Shown here: positions 1 through 5,611 of the stretch, piece after piece | Layout: each line of letters begins with the position of its first letter | Numbering within the stretch: position 1 is the stretch's first letter | Assembly (NCBI GenBank): GCA_024275095.1 | Contig: JAJRZV010000042.1 | Span: forward strand, 1-5,611 | Length of the DNA stretch: 5,611 nt | DNA from: a bacterium | GTDB taxonomy: Bacteria; JAJRZV01 | Reading direction: 5' to 3' | Notes under the pieces: model-generated | The model's database searches: none | Told to the model about the DNA's origin: nothing | Seen by the model: only the letters and a program-made list of their open reading frames with translations | Program-made: the position numbers and the translations under genes

Positions 1-8
1 ATCATCAT

Positions 9-27
9 ATAACCTCCTGGGCAAGAG
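9..27 (+). repeat. Left terminal inverted repeat of the IS
   Basis: ATAACCTCCTGGGC at 9-22 is the exact reverse complement of 1187-1200. After one mismatch (23 against 1186) the match resumes for AGAG, giving 18 of 19 bases. The core holds ACCTCCT, the sequence of the 16S rRNA anti-Shine-Dalgarno. Read outward on the minus strand it becomes CCCAGGAGGTTAT, a strong ribosome binding site placed 4-7 bases before two ATG codons at 8-6 and 5-3. The true outer boundary could differ by a few bases because only 8 bases lie outside it. Confidence 0.85.
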
Positions 28-53
28 GATGAAAAGTATCAGAAAATACAAAT

Positions 54-1154
54 TCAAAACCAGGAAGTTTCCTTTTTGAGATTTTCTCACCCCATCCAGG
101 AATATGAGAAAAAGGATTTTATCTGCATTTTCTTCATCAGGCAGGATTTCCATCACTTTGAGCCTGCGTTTTACTTCTTCGAACAGTCTTTCAAGCTGAT
201 TTATGGTGTAGATGAATCTCCTCGTCTCAAGGGGGAATTCAAGGAATCTGAGGAGATCATCAAAATTTTCCTCCCATAGCTTCACCACCTTCGGATAAAT
301 GCGCTGAAATTTGATTTTGAAATCCTCAAGAGCCTGTTTTGCTTTTTCTTTGTTTTCTGCCCGGTAAATCCTCTTGAGCATAAAAGACACTTTAGCCCTG
401 TCACATACCCTTACCCTGGAAAGTGTGTATCTTATCGCATGCATTACGCATCTTTGATACTTCGAAGACGGAAAATGCCTCAATACCCGTTCTTTGAGCC
501 CTTTAAGAACGTCTCAGACAAAAAGATGAACGTGCTTAACGCCTCTTTCCTTAAGCTCCTCAAGTATCTCATCCCATATCCCGGCACTTTCTCCCTCACT
601 TCCTCCAAGCCACCACCCCAGTATTTCTCTACCCCCATCTTCTTTTATCCCCAAAGCCACATATATGGGCTCCTTTGATATTTTTGCCCTCCTCAGCGAA
701 AAATACGTGGCATCAAGAAATATCACTGCGTATCTCTCCTCAAGAGGTCTCTTTCTCCATTTTTCCACCTCCTCCAAACCCACCTCTGCCATCCTGCTTA
801 TGGTAGATGCTGATAGTTTCGCCCCATATAATATCTCAAGCACTTCTGCCAGTTTCCGCTGCGATATGCCTGCTATGAAAAGTGCCTTTATCACTTCTTC
901 TACGTCTGCCGTATATTTCTTCCTGTAGGGCAAAATCACGCTCCTGAAGTTCCCATCCCTCGTCCTCGGCACCCTCAGGTCCTCTATCCCCATAAGCCCG
1001 GCCCGAAGCTCCCTCGTGTAACATCCGTTACCTTTCGTCCCAGGATGATTCTTTAAGTATTCTTCCCTCTCCTCCAACATCATCTCCTCAAGTGCCTTCT
1101 TTACCATCTCCTTCGGAGTTATATAATTTCCTTACCATTTAGTTCTCTCTTCAT
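54..1154 (-). pseudogene. IS256-family (Mutator-like) transposase, broken by two or three lesions
   Basis: The intact gene would be a DDE transposase of about 365 residues (family about 390) acting on the flanking inverted repeats. The likely original start is ATG 1154-1152, 6 bases after a perfect AGGAGG. This frame reads MKRELNGKEII and stops at 1121-1119. Removing one AT from ATTATAT near 1120 gives MKRELNGKEIITPKEMVKK and joins the main frame (open to 516, with an internal ATG at 1107). That frame shows the YGAKLSASTIS segment and first catalytic Asp in FLDATYF (714-712). An in-frame TGA at 516-514 then replaces what is usually Ser in the family's VSDG motif. Beyond it the same frame continues with D-V-LKGL (second Asp 513-511), a CxxH motif (QRCVMH) and catalytic Glu in YTINQLE (192-190). 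The D-D and D-E spacings of 67 and 107 are near IS256 values. The frame then runs through the left repeat without a stop. A one-base shift in the T-run at 73-77 would restore an ending in SWF and TGA at 56-54 (inference). Family assignment is very secure and inactivity likely. Confidence 0.93.
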
Positions 1155-1159
1155 TTTTC

Positions 1160-1197
1160 ACCTCCTGGGTTTTTGGTCTTTCTCTCGCCCAGGAGGT
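1160..1197 (-). promoter_or_regulatory. Hairpin masking the transposase ribosome binding site
   Basis: In minus-strand RNA, ACCUCCUGGG (1197-1188, inside the right terminal repeat) is perfectly complementary to CCCAGGAGGU (1169-1160, the transposase Shine-Dalgarno), with an 18-base A-rich loop. A transcript entering the element from outside would fold and hide the AGGAGG six bases before ATG 1154. A transcript starting inside the stem would leave it free. Such sequestration is an established way for IS10 and IS50 to silence read-through expression; its role here is inferred from the complementarity. Confidence 0.7.
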
Positions 1198-1200
1198 TAT
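1182..1200 (-). repeat. Right terminal inverted repeat of the IS
   Basis: This is the inverted partner of 9-27. GCCCAGGAGGTTAT at 1187-1200 is perfect and the inner CTCT matches after one mismatch. It lies upstream of the transposase gene, so transcripts entering from the right carry its ACCUCCUGGG strand just ahead of the transposase ribosome binding site. Confidence 0.85.
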
Positions 1201-1358
1201 TTTATTTTCTATATAGGGGTTTTCCGCGGGTATGTTCCTGGCACCCGTTACCTTCATGCTATCTCCCCAGACACAATTCATAATACACAACCAAAAACAT
1301 CTAATATTTTTTGTTTATATAGTTTTTAATGCATTCCCTCTCGTTTGGCGTGCTGGCC

Positions 1359-1374
1359 TGTGATCTTCGTCACA
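1359..1374. promoter_or_regulatory. Crp/Fnr-family operator-like palindrome
   Basis: The sequence TGTGA-TCTTCG-TCACA is an exact match to the TGTGA-N6-TCACA consensus bound by Crp, and by Crp-like members of the Crp/Fnr family. Its centre is about 126 bases upstream of the predicted start of the lipoprotein transcript and about 109 bases upstream of the minus-strand start codon. It could therefore serve either divergent gene. A perfect 5+5 match is unlikely at random in a given 238-base region, but binding is inferred. Confidence 0.5.
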
Positions 1375-1456
1375 CCAGTCCGGTAAAAAGCAGCGTAATT
1401 TGTTGCTGTATAAATAAATTGTTCGTCAATAAATATATTTATCTCCTTTTATATGA

Positions 1457-1486
1457 TTGACACGCAGGGCGAATACAAGATAACAT
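1457..1486 (+). promoter_or_regulatory. Sigma70-like promoter of the lipoprotein gene
   Basis: A perfect -35 hexamer TTGACA (1457-1462) is followed after 18 bases by TAACAT (1481-1486), which matches TATAAT at four of six positions including the first two and last two. Transcription would start near 1493, only a few bases before the GTG at 1496. That agrees with the absence of an SD ahead of that start and suggests a leaderless or near-leaderless mRNA. Confidence 0.5.
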
Positions 1487-1495
1487 ATTTACATC

Positions 1496-1567
1496 GTGGG
1501 GCGTGCCCGAGGGAGCAAATATTTTTATCTGGCTGTTACATTATCCATTCTAAATCTCCTGGGGTGT
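1496..1567 (+). other. Lipoprotein signal peptide and lipobox
   Basis: Residues 1-23 read as a basic n-region with two Arg and one Lys, then a hydrophobic core (YFYLAVTLSILNLL), then G-C. The lipobox is L-L-G-Cys24. Leu at -2 is tolerated but less common than Ala, Ser, Thr or Val. Signal peptidase II would cleave before Cys24 and the protein would be membrane-anchored by lipid. Confidence 0.8.
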
Positions 1568-4500
1568 ACACAGAAGGACCGTTTTGTTCCTCTTCCCAGG
1601 GAGGTGCAACCGTCCCTGGTTTATACCGACGAAGCCACGAATATTGAGGTTCGAGGCGATAATTTCCTGCCGTCATTCTTGGTCAACCCCGCTGCAAGCG
1701 CTGCGGTAAGGACTGTTGAATATCCGGCAGTTGAACTGAACCATTTTGACAAAGAGCTTACACAGCCGGTTCGCCTCTCCCTCGTTCAATGGAATTCTTC
1801 CGAACACATGATAGTACGTGTCCCTGCTGGCATGCCTGAAGGATACTATGACTTGTACGTGATTAATCCGGATGGAAGTCGGGGTGTTCTTGAAAAAGCC
1901 CTGCGGGTTTCCCGGTTCAAAGAGGTTGTTATGGATGATGCAATACCGGGTGAAATTTCCAACTCGGCCACTACCACCGTGGAAATCACCGGTGATAATT
2001 TTGTCGAAGGCCTCACGGTGGTGATCGGAAATCAGGTCTTTTATCCCGAGGTGATCTCACAGCAGGTCATTAAAATTACCATCCCCGAGGGTTTCCCTGC
2101 AGGTGAGTATTTGCTGTATGTTTATACCCCGGAAGAAGAACCACAGGTATTTGTTTCCTCGTTCAGACTCACGGTTCTGGAGGGAGCCTCTGTAAGTGTG
2201 GTTTCAATAAGCAATCCCGCCTCAGTATCACAGGGTCAAAATGATGTGAAAGTGGAGGTTGTACTTTCTAATCCGGGTGAGGCGCCGCTTCGCGTTACTG
2301 AAATCAACCTGATTTTTCAGATGGACGGGGTTGACCTTGCTGACGATTATACGGTCGCGCCCGATGAAGATAACCCGGTGATAATAGCGGGTGGAGGCAC
2401 TGGTGTATTTCTCTTCAGTGTGAATGTAGCACCCGATGCTTTAACCGGCCATGTTGATATTGGAGTGAGAGTGTACGGCGCAGATGTGCTTTCGGAAACA
2501 CCGGTAAGCGATGAACGATTGCTATCTGGGTGGAGGGTTGATGTACCTCCCAGTCTCGTATACGTGCCGAATACGCTTTCTCCATCGCAGGTATGGCAGG
2601 GAGATCTGGTCGCATTTACATTGCAGGTGACAAATACCGGTGGTGTGGGTGTAACCTTCACCCAGGGGACAGTAATGTATTTCGGAGACGGCAGTGTCAC
2701 ATTTTCCGCCGTGATTACAGCCACCACCGGGGGTGACCTTTTTGTGGATGCCGGTGTCACGGAAACAATATTTTTTTCGAGCGAACTCATTCCTGGCACC
2801 ATTATTCCAGACTCATATCCTGTTAATGTGACCTTTTCAGGAACCGACACGAACGAGAGTTCTTATGTCAGCACTTACTCGCTGGGTACAAGTGGTACCG
2901 TGACCATTCTTGCAGATACAACTCCACCGGATACTTTCATCGATTCAAGCCCTCCAAGCGTGACAAGTGATACCTCGGCGACATTCGCATTTTCGTGTAA
3001 TGAAGCCTCGTGTACCTTCGAATGCGACCTGGATAGCGGGGGATGGTCCGCGTGTACTTCTCCTCTCACGTACACCGCACTTGCTGATGGTTCTCACACC
3101 TTCTCCGTGAGGGCCATAGACGCCTCCCTCAATGTGGACCCGACCCCTGCAACCTACGTGTGGGTAATTGATACTATTGCACCTGATACGTCACTTCTGT
3201 CTTATCCCGCTGATCCCACTTACGTGACCTCGGCCACATTCACATTTTCCTGTAATGAGGCATCATGCACATTTGAGTGTGATTTGGATGGTGCAGGATA
3301 TACGTCCTGCAGTTCTCCTCAGACATACGATAATCTTTCCTACGGCACCCATACCTTCTCTGTCCGGGCTATCGACGAGGCGGGGAATGTGGACACTTCA
3401 CCGGCAGCTTATACCTGGACAATAAAAAGAAGGGCGGTGCTCAGCATAAACACGGTATTCACCACGCCTGAGTACGTATCCCAGGGACAGGAAAACATCC
3501 CCGTAACCATCACCGTAAGCAACCTTGGGGATGCTGACGCAAATATTACCTACGTTGCGCTTACTTTTACAGGGACGGCAGATCGAACCTCTGAGTATAC
3601 TGTCGTTCCGGATCCTTCCAATCCTTCGGTGATTACAGGTGGAAGTGAGGAAACATTTACATTTTCCGTAACTGTTTCTTCTTCTGCAACCACAGGGGAA
3701 ATAATTGTGATAGATGCCGTCATTTACGGCACAGACGTGGATTTTGGAAATGTGGTTACTGATGATTCGGCAACGACCACCGATTCGTGGATAGTTCAGG
3801 TGCCGTGTACACTTGATGTGACCCTGTGGGCGTATCCAGCCACCGTCTCAGTTACCCACTCGTTTGTGGTGTCCATGACCGCGACCAATACAGGGGAAGC
3901 GTCCTGCCTCCAGGTAACACCCCTGGACCTCTTTGTTACAGGCACAGGAAGTGTGGTGCTCAGCTCTGGTCCTGATCCCCCGTCTGTAAATACTCTCACG
4001 GGCGGGTATTCTGCTTCGTTCACCTGGGTTTATGTGGCAAAGGCGACAGGATATGTCAATTTTATCGGGGCCGCGGCTGGCTACGATGCCAATACCGGTG
4101 AACTCGAGCTTTCTCCGTACGAGCAATCCAACAGCGTAACCATTACCCTTGCTGAAACGGCTTATTTAGTGACTTACGTATACGCCGTTCCGTTTTTCGT
4201 GTTTTCGGGTGAGAGGATTTACATTGATGTGCGCGTGGAAAACCAGGGAAGCAACAGCGCGACGAATGTGACGCCTTCTCCAGTTACCTATATCGGTTCC
4301 GGCAGCGCGGTGTTTGAAGCCGGACCTTTTCCATCCTCTGCCACCATTGCACCTGGAGGGGTCACGGAATTCATCTTTTATTTCAGGGGAGAATCTCCTG
4401 TAAGCGTGACGTTTTTTGCCAGTGCCTCGGGATATGATTCTGTCACGGGAGACTACACTGCATCCAGCACGGCGCGGTCCAACGAGGTTGGTATATCTGA

Positions 4501-5611
4501 AACAACTGACTGTATCTCCAACGAGGTCATCGCTGATGCAGGAGAGAACCAGGCCATTACCTGCGGTGGATGTGCTGTTATCGGCGGTTCACCCGCGGCG
4601 TCCGGTGGAGTGGGGCCGTATCTCTATCGCTGGAGTCCGGCGGAAGGACTTGATGACCCGACTGCCCCGAATCCGAATGCATGTCCTGCTCAGGACACTG
4701 TGTACACCCTTATAGTCATAGACTCCCGTGGATGCAGAAGCCGGGAACGTTCCACGGTGCTTGTGGATGTTACAGATGCTCCTGTTGCCAGCATTTCCAC
4801 CACGCCTGACCCACCGGTGGTGTGCACAGGCGATCCCATAACGTTCGATGCCTCGGGCTCTACAGGCGGCACAGCGTATTACTGGGATTTTGAGGGTGAC
4901 GGCATTATAGACTCCACAGACCCTGTAACCACTTATGCCTATACATCCACAGGGATTTACACAGCGCACCTTTACGTTTCTTCTGAAGGCGGTTGTGTGG
5001 ACGAGGCGAGTGTGGATGTTTACGTGGGTGAGCCGGGTGGTCCTGTGGGGCCCGTGACACTGACAGCCTCGCCCGGGAGCATCACGGCCGACGGATTGAG
5101 CACCTCCACCATCACATCCAGCGACATCGTGGACTGCACCGGTGCTCCTGTTGCAGCCACCGTGTACGTCACCATAATGGCGGACAAGGGCGTTATCACC
5201 ACACCTGATGCACTCACAGGCACTCCGGGCATTCAGGTGTACGTGAACACGGGCAGTGTCTCTTTCACGCTTCGTTCGGATAAATTCGAAGGTGAAGCAG
5301 GCGTGCATCTGGTTTCTCAAAACATGCTGGCACGGGGCTACACATCCGTGACGTTCACGCCTCCTTCAAGCAGTCCGCCGGTGGTGCTGGAATTTTATCC
5401 CTCTGGCTGGACGGACGAAGAAGTTGAGAGTGTCACTGTGAGATTCAATAAGCCCATGCAGGCCTCTACCGTCGAGAATTCCAGCAACTTCCAGGTGTTG
5501 AGAGATGGTGTTAGCTCCGTGACCGGAACGAGAAGGTACTATCCTTCCCATTACACGGCAGTATTTATTCCGTCAGAGCCACTTAACACGAGGTCAAATT
5601 TTTACAAGGTG
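1496..5611 (+). CDS. Giant multidomain surface lipoprotein (C-terminus outside window)
   Basis: The frame is open for 1372 codons without a stop and leaves the window. GTG 1496 is chosen because the preceding in-frame TAA is only five codons upstream and the start gives a basic n-region (GRARGSK), a hydrophobic stretch and lipobox LLGC, with Cys24 as the lipidated residue. No SD is visible. Domains by residue: IPT/TIG-like 37-141 and 144-231; CARDB-like A1 232-346; B1 347-473; four-Cys Ig-like repeats 474-559 and 560-645; A2 646-765; B2 766-888; B3 889-1004; SprB-like repeat about 1012-1093 (GGVGPYLYRWSP); PKD 1095-1178 (YYWDFEGDG); Big_1/invasin-type 1186-1290 (ITADGLSTSTI); start of a Big_5/SbsA-like domain 1293 onward. 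Composition is rich in Thr, Ser, Val and Gly, with paired Cys, as in exported beta-sandwich proteins. Thr after the Cys would favour outer-membrane sorting if the host is Gram-negative. A role in adhesion or a cell-surface fibre is likely but inferred; no catalytic domain is seen. Confidence 0.9.
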   Translation, partial: MGRARGSKYFYLAVTLSILNLLGCTQKDRFVPLPREVQPSLVYTDEATNIEVRGDNFLPSFLVNPAASAAVRTVEYPAVELNHFDKELTQPVRLSLVQWNSSEHMIVRVPAGMPEGYYDLYVINPDGSRGVLEKALRVSRFKEVVMDDAIPGEISNSATTTVEITGDNFVEGLTVVIGNQVFYPEVISQQVIKITIPEGFPAGEYLLYVYTPEEEPQVFVSSFRLTVLEGASVSVVSISNPASVSQGQNDVKVEVVLSNPGEAPLRVTEINLIFQMDGVDLADDYTVAPDEDNPVIIAGGGTGVFLFSVNVAPDALTGHVDIGVRVYGADVLSETPVSDERLLSGWRVDVPPSLVYVPNTLSPSQVWQGDLVAFTLQVTNTGGVGVTFTQGTVMYFGDGSVTFSAVITATTGGDLFVDAGVTETIFFSSELIPGTIIPDSYPVNVTFSGTDTNESSYVSTYSLGTSGTVTILADTTPPDTFIDSSPPSVTSDTSATFAFSCNEASCTFECDLDSGGWSACTSPLTYTALADGSHTFSVRAIDASLNVDPTPATYVWVIDTIAPDTSLLSYPADPTYVTSATFTFSCNEASCTFECDLDGAGYTSCSSPQTYDNLSYGTHTFSVRAIDEAGNVDTSPAAYTWTIKRRAVLSINTVFTTPEYVSQGQENIPVTITVSNLGDADANITYVALTFTGTADRTSEYTVVPDPSNPSVITGGSEETFTFSVTVSSSATTGEIIVIDAVIYGTDVDFGNVVTDDSATTTDSWIVQVPCTLDVTLWAYPATVSVTHSFVVSMTATNTGEASCLQVTPLDLFVTGTGSVVLSSGPDPPSVNTLTGGYSASFTWVYVAKATGYVNFIGAAAGYDANTGELELSPYEQSNSVTITLAETAYLVTYVYAVPFFVFSGERIYIDVRVENQGSNSATNVTPSPVTYIGSGSAVFEAGPFPSSATIAPGGVTEFIFYFRGESPVSVTFFASASGYDSVTGDYTASSTARSNEVGISETTDCISNEVIADAGENQAITCGGCAVIGGSPAASGGVGPYLYRWSPAEGLDDPTAPNPNACPAQDTVYTLIVIDSRGCRSRERSTVLVDVTDAPVASISTTPDPPVVCTGDPITFDASGSTGGTAYYWDFEGDGIIDSTDPVTTYAYTSTGIYTAHLYVSSEGGCVDEASVDVYVGEPGGPVGPVTLTASPGSITADGLSTSTITSSDIVDCTGAPVAATVYVTIMADKGVITTPDALTGTPGIQVYVNTGSVSFTLRSDKFEGEAGVHLVSQNMLARGYTSVTFTPPSSSPPVVLEFYPSGWTDEEVESVTVRFNKPMQASTVENSSNFQVLRDGVSSVTGTRRYYPSHYTAVFIPSEPLNTRSNFYKV
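2189..2533 (+). repeat. CARDB-like module A1 of the lipoprotein
   Basis: Residues 232-346 match residues 646-765 (A2) along their length. Shared signatures are VSQGQ near the start, SNxG, YTVxPDxxNP, a GG-containing turn, FxFSVxV, YGxDV, and W-x-V-x-VP at the end. The pattern resembles CARDB-type adhesion domains. DNA identity is visibly lower than protein similarity, so the duplication is old. Confidence 0.7.
2534..2914 (+). repeat. Ig-like module B1 of the lipoprotein
   Basis: Residues 347-473 follow A1 just as B2 follows A2: both start straight after the shared Trp with a V-x-VP segment and contain a TNTG turn (QVTNTGG here, TATNTGE in B2). It is the most diverged of the three B copies. 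The fold is probably an immunoglobulin-like beta sandwich. Confidence 0.5.
2915..3172 (+). repeat. Four-Cys Ig-like repeat 1
   Basis: Residues 474-559 have the widespread bacterial pattern TTPPDT...SATFxFSCNEASCTFECDLD...CTSPLTY...DGSHTFSVRAID...VDPTPATYVW. Cysteines 501, 506, 510 and 520 are spaced C-x4-C-x3-C-x9-C. Many relatives keep only the last two, so two disulfides may form here. A second copy follows directly. Confidence 0.85.
3173..3430 (+). repeat. Four-Cys Ig-like repeat 2
   Basis: Residues 560-645 are a tandem copy of the preceding repeat. The segment SCNEASCTFECDLD is identical in both, and Cys 586, 591, 595 and 605 have the same spacing. The matching DNA differs mostly at third codon positions, which indicates long-standing purifying selection rather than recent duplication. 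Confidence 0.85.
3431..3790 (+). repeat. CARDB-like module A2 of the lipoprotein
   Basis: Residues 646-765 are the second copy of module A (see 2189-2533), with VSQGQEN, YTVVPDPSNP, TGGSEETFTFSV and YGTDV in the same order and spacing. It is followed by B2, so the A-B pair appears twice, separated by the two four-Cys repeats. Confidence 0.7.
3791..4159 (+). repeat. Ig-like module B2 of the lipoprotein
   Basis: Residues 766-888 are similar to the following module: TNTGEAS, VTPLDLFVTGTGSVVLSSGP, a GG turn, AAAGYDANTGE and SNSVTI align with ENQGSNS, VTPSPVTYIGSGSAVFEAGP, GG, ASGYDSVTGD and SNEVGI in B3. An Ig-like beta sandwich is inferred. Confidence 0.65.
4160..4507 (+). repeat. Ig-like module B3 of the lipoprotein
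   Basis: Residues 889-1004 are a tandem copy of B2, with the VTP...GSGSAVFEAGP, SGYDSVTGDY and SNEVGI signatures. Unlike B1 and B2 it is not preceded by an A module. It leads into the Cys-containing SprB-like segment. Confidence 0.65.

Larger units (their letters stand above)
9..1200 (-). mobile_element. Degenerate IS256-family insertion sequence (about 1192 bp)
   Basis: Terminal inverted repeats at 9-27 and 1182-1200 enclose a single minus-strand transposase gene with IS256/Mutator-type DDE motifs. The size (about 1.2 kb), single gene and repeat length fit the IS256 family, whose transposase moves the element by cut-and-paste or a circular intermediate. The gene is interrupted by several lesions, so this copy should be unable to move unaided, though a related active transposase could act on its intact ends. 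IS256 elements usually leave an 8-9 bp target duplication. The 8 bases on the left (atcatcat) and on the right (tttatttt) do not match, so the junctions have decayed, the copy arose by rearrangement, or the true ends differ by a few bases. The right end lies inside a small minus-strand gene. Confidence 0.9.
1132..1257 (-). pseudogene. 5' end of a small gene interrupted by the IS
   Basis: ATG at 1257-1255 follows a strong SD, GGGGAGA (1268-1262), with a short spacer. The native frame reads MKVTGARNIPAENPYIENK up to 1201, where the IS begins. It then continues through the terminal repeat for 22 more codons to TAA at 1134-1132, making a 41-residue hybrid. The remainder of the gene is not visible: only 8 bases lie beyond the left IS end. 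The well-placed SD and lack of stops argue for a real start codon. The product is not recognised. A short N-terminus of the MK-(I/V)-TG...P-Y type is vaguely reminiscent of anti-sigma-28 factor FlgM in some Gram-negative bacteria, but 19 residues cannot establish this. It is divergently oriented to the lipoprotein gene and shares its upstream region. Confidence 0.5.
1258..1495. other. Divergent AT-rich intergenic control region
   Basis: This 238-base stretch separates the disrupted minus-strand gene from the plus-strand lipoprotein gene. It is AT-rich, has no convincing gene, and contains a Crp/Fnr-like palindrome (1359-1374) and a sigma70-like promoter facing right (1457-1486). A TATAAA on the minus strand (1319-1314) could be a -10 for the disrupted gene, but no good -35 accompanies it. 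No terminator hairpin with a T-run was seen. Confidence 0.6.

Noticed and set aside
514-516. TGA in the transposase as recoded Trp, Gly or selenocysteine, or programmed readthrough
   Set aside because: The 1372-codon lipoprotein uses TGG for Trp and has no in-frame TGA, other lesions exist in the same gene, and the family usually has Ser here. Simple nonsense mutation is the better explanation.
76-928. Plus-strand frames at 76-279, 439-678 and 665-928
   Set aside because: They are antisense shadows of the transposase gene, whose motifs on the minus strand are clear.
1238-1252. TGGCAC as a sigma54 promoter on the plus strand
   Set aside because: The -12 element TTGC is missing at the required spacing and the site lies inside the interrupted minus-strand coding sequence.
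1359-1374. Palindrome as a transcription terminator
   Set aside because: The arms are only 5 bp and no T-run follows on either strand; the Crp/Fnr operator reading fits better.
1453-1647. 64-codon plus-strand frame overlapping the lipoprotein start
   Set aside because: It overlaps the promoter and signal peptide, has no SD, and its protein shows no domain pattern. The overlapping frame has a convincing lipoprotein signal and a long domain series.
2347-2850. 167-codon minus-strand frame, and other minus-strand frames at 2875-5551
   Set aside because: They lie opposite the lipoprotein, are Thr/Pro/Val/Arg-rich mirror translations of its repetitive codons, and lack SD sequences or domains.
2915-3430. 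Tandem DNA repeat or CRISPR-like array
   Set aside because: The periodicity is at the protein level with many synonymous differences, so it is domain duplication within a coding sequence.

Overview
The window looks like chromosomal DNA of a bacterium that uses strong Shine-Dalgarno (SD) signals (AGGAGG, GGGGAG) and the standard code: TGG codes Trp and no TGA interrupts a 1372-codon reading frame. The organism cannot be named from this sequence. The surface-protein domains (IPT/TIG, PKD, SprB-like, Big_1 and Big_5 types) and the Lys/Glu-rich IS256 transposase would fit an environmental, perhaps thermophilic or deltaproteobacterium-like lineage, but that is only a guess.

Positions 9-1200 hold one nearly complete but decayed insertion sequence of the IS256 family. 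It has 19-bp terminal inverted repeats (18 of 19 matching). Its transposase gene lies on the minus strand and carries an AT duplication near the N-terminus, an in-frame TGA directly before the second catalytic Asp, and a probable third shift near the C-terminus. The element sits 19 codons inside a small minus-strand gene (start 1257, good SD). The rest of that gene is not in the window, and there is no target-site duplication. The terminal repeat contains an anti-SD sequence that can pair perfectly over 10 bp with the transposase SD.

Positions 1258-1495 are a 238-bp AT-rich divergent control region. It holds a perfect TGTGA-N6-TCACA palindrome (Crp/Fnr-type operator) and a sigma70-like promoter whose predicted start falls almost on the GTG start of the next gene.

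Positions 1496-5611 are one uninterrupted plus-strand reading frame of at least 1372 codons, running off the window. It encodes a giant multidomain lipoprotein: lipobox LLGC, then two IPT/TIG-like domains, a CARDB-like A module, a B module, two four-Cys Ig-like repeats, a second A module, two more B modules, an SprB-like repeat, a PKD domain, a Big_1-type domain and the start of a Big_5 (SbsA-like) domain. Short open frames on the opposite strand here are shadows.

The main points are the decayed IS with its RNA self-masking hairpin, the disrupted small gene, the possible leaderless Crp/Fnr-linked promoter, and the modular architecture of the lipoprotein. No unmistakable new defence or enzymatic system is visible.
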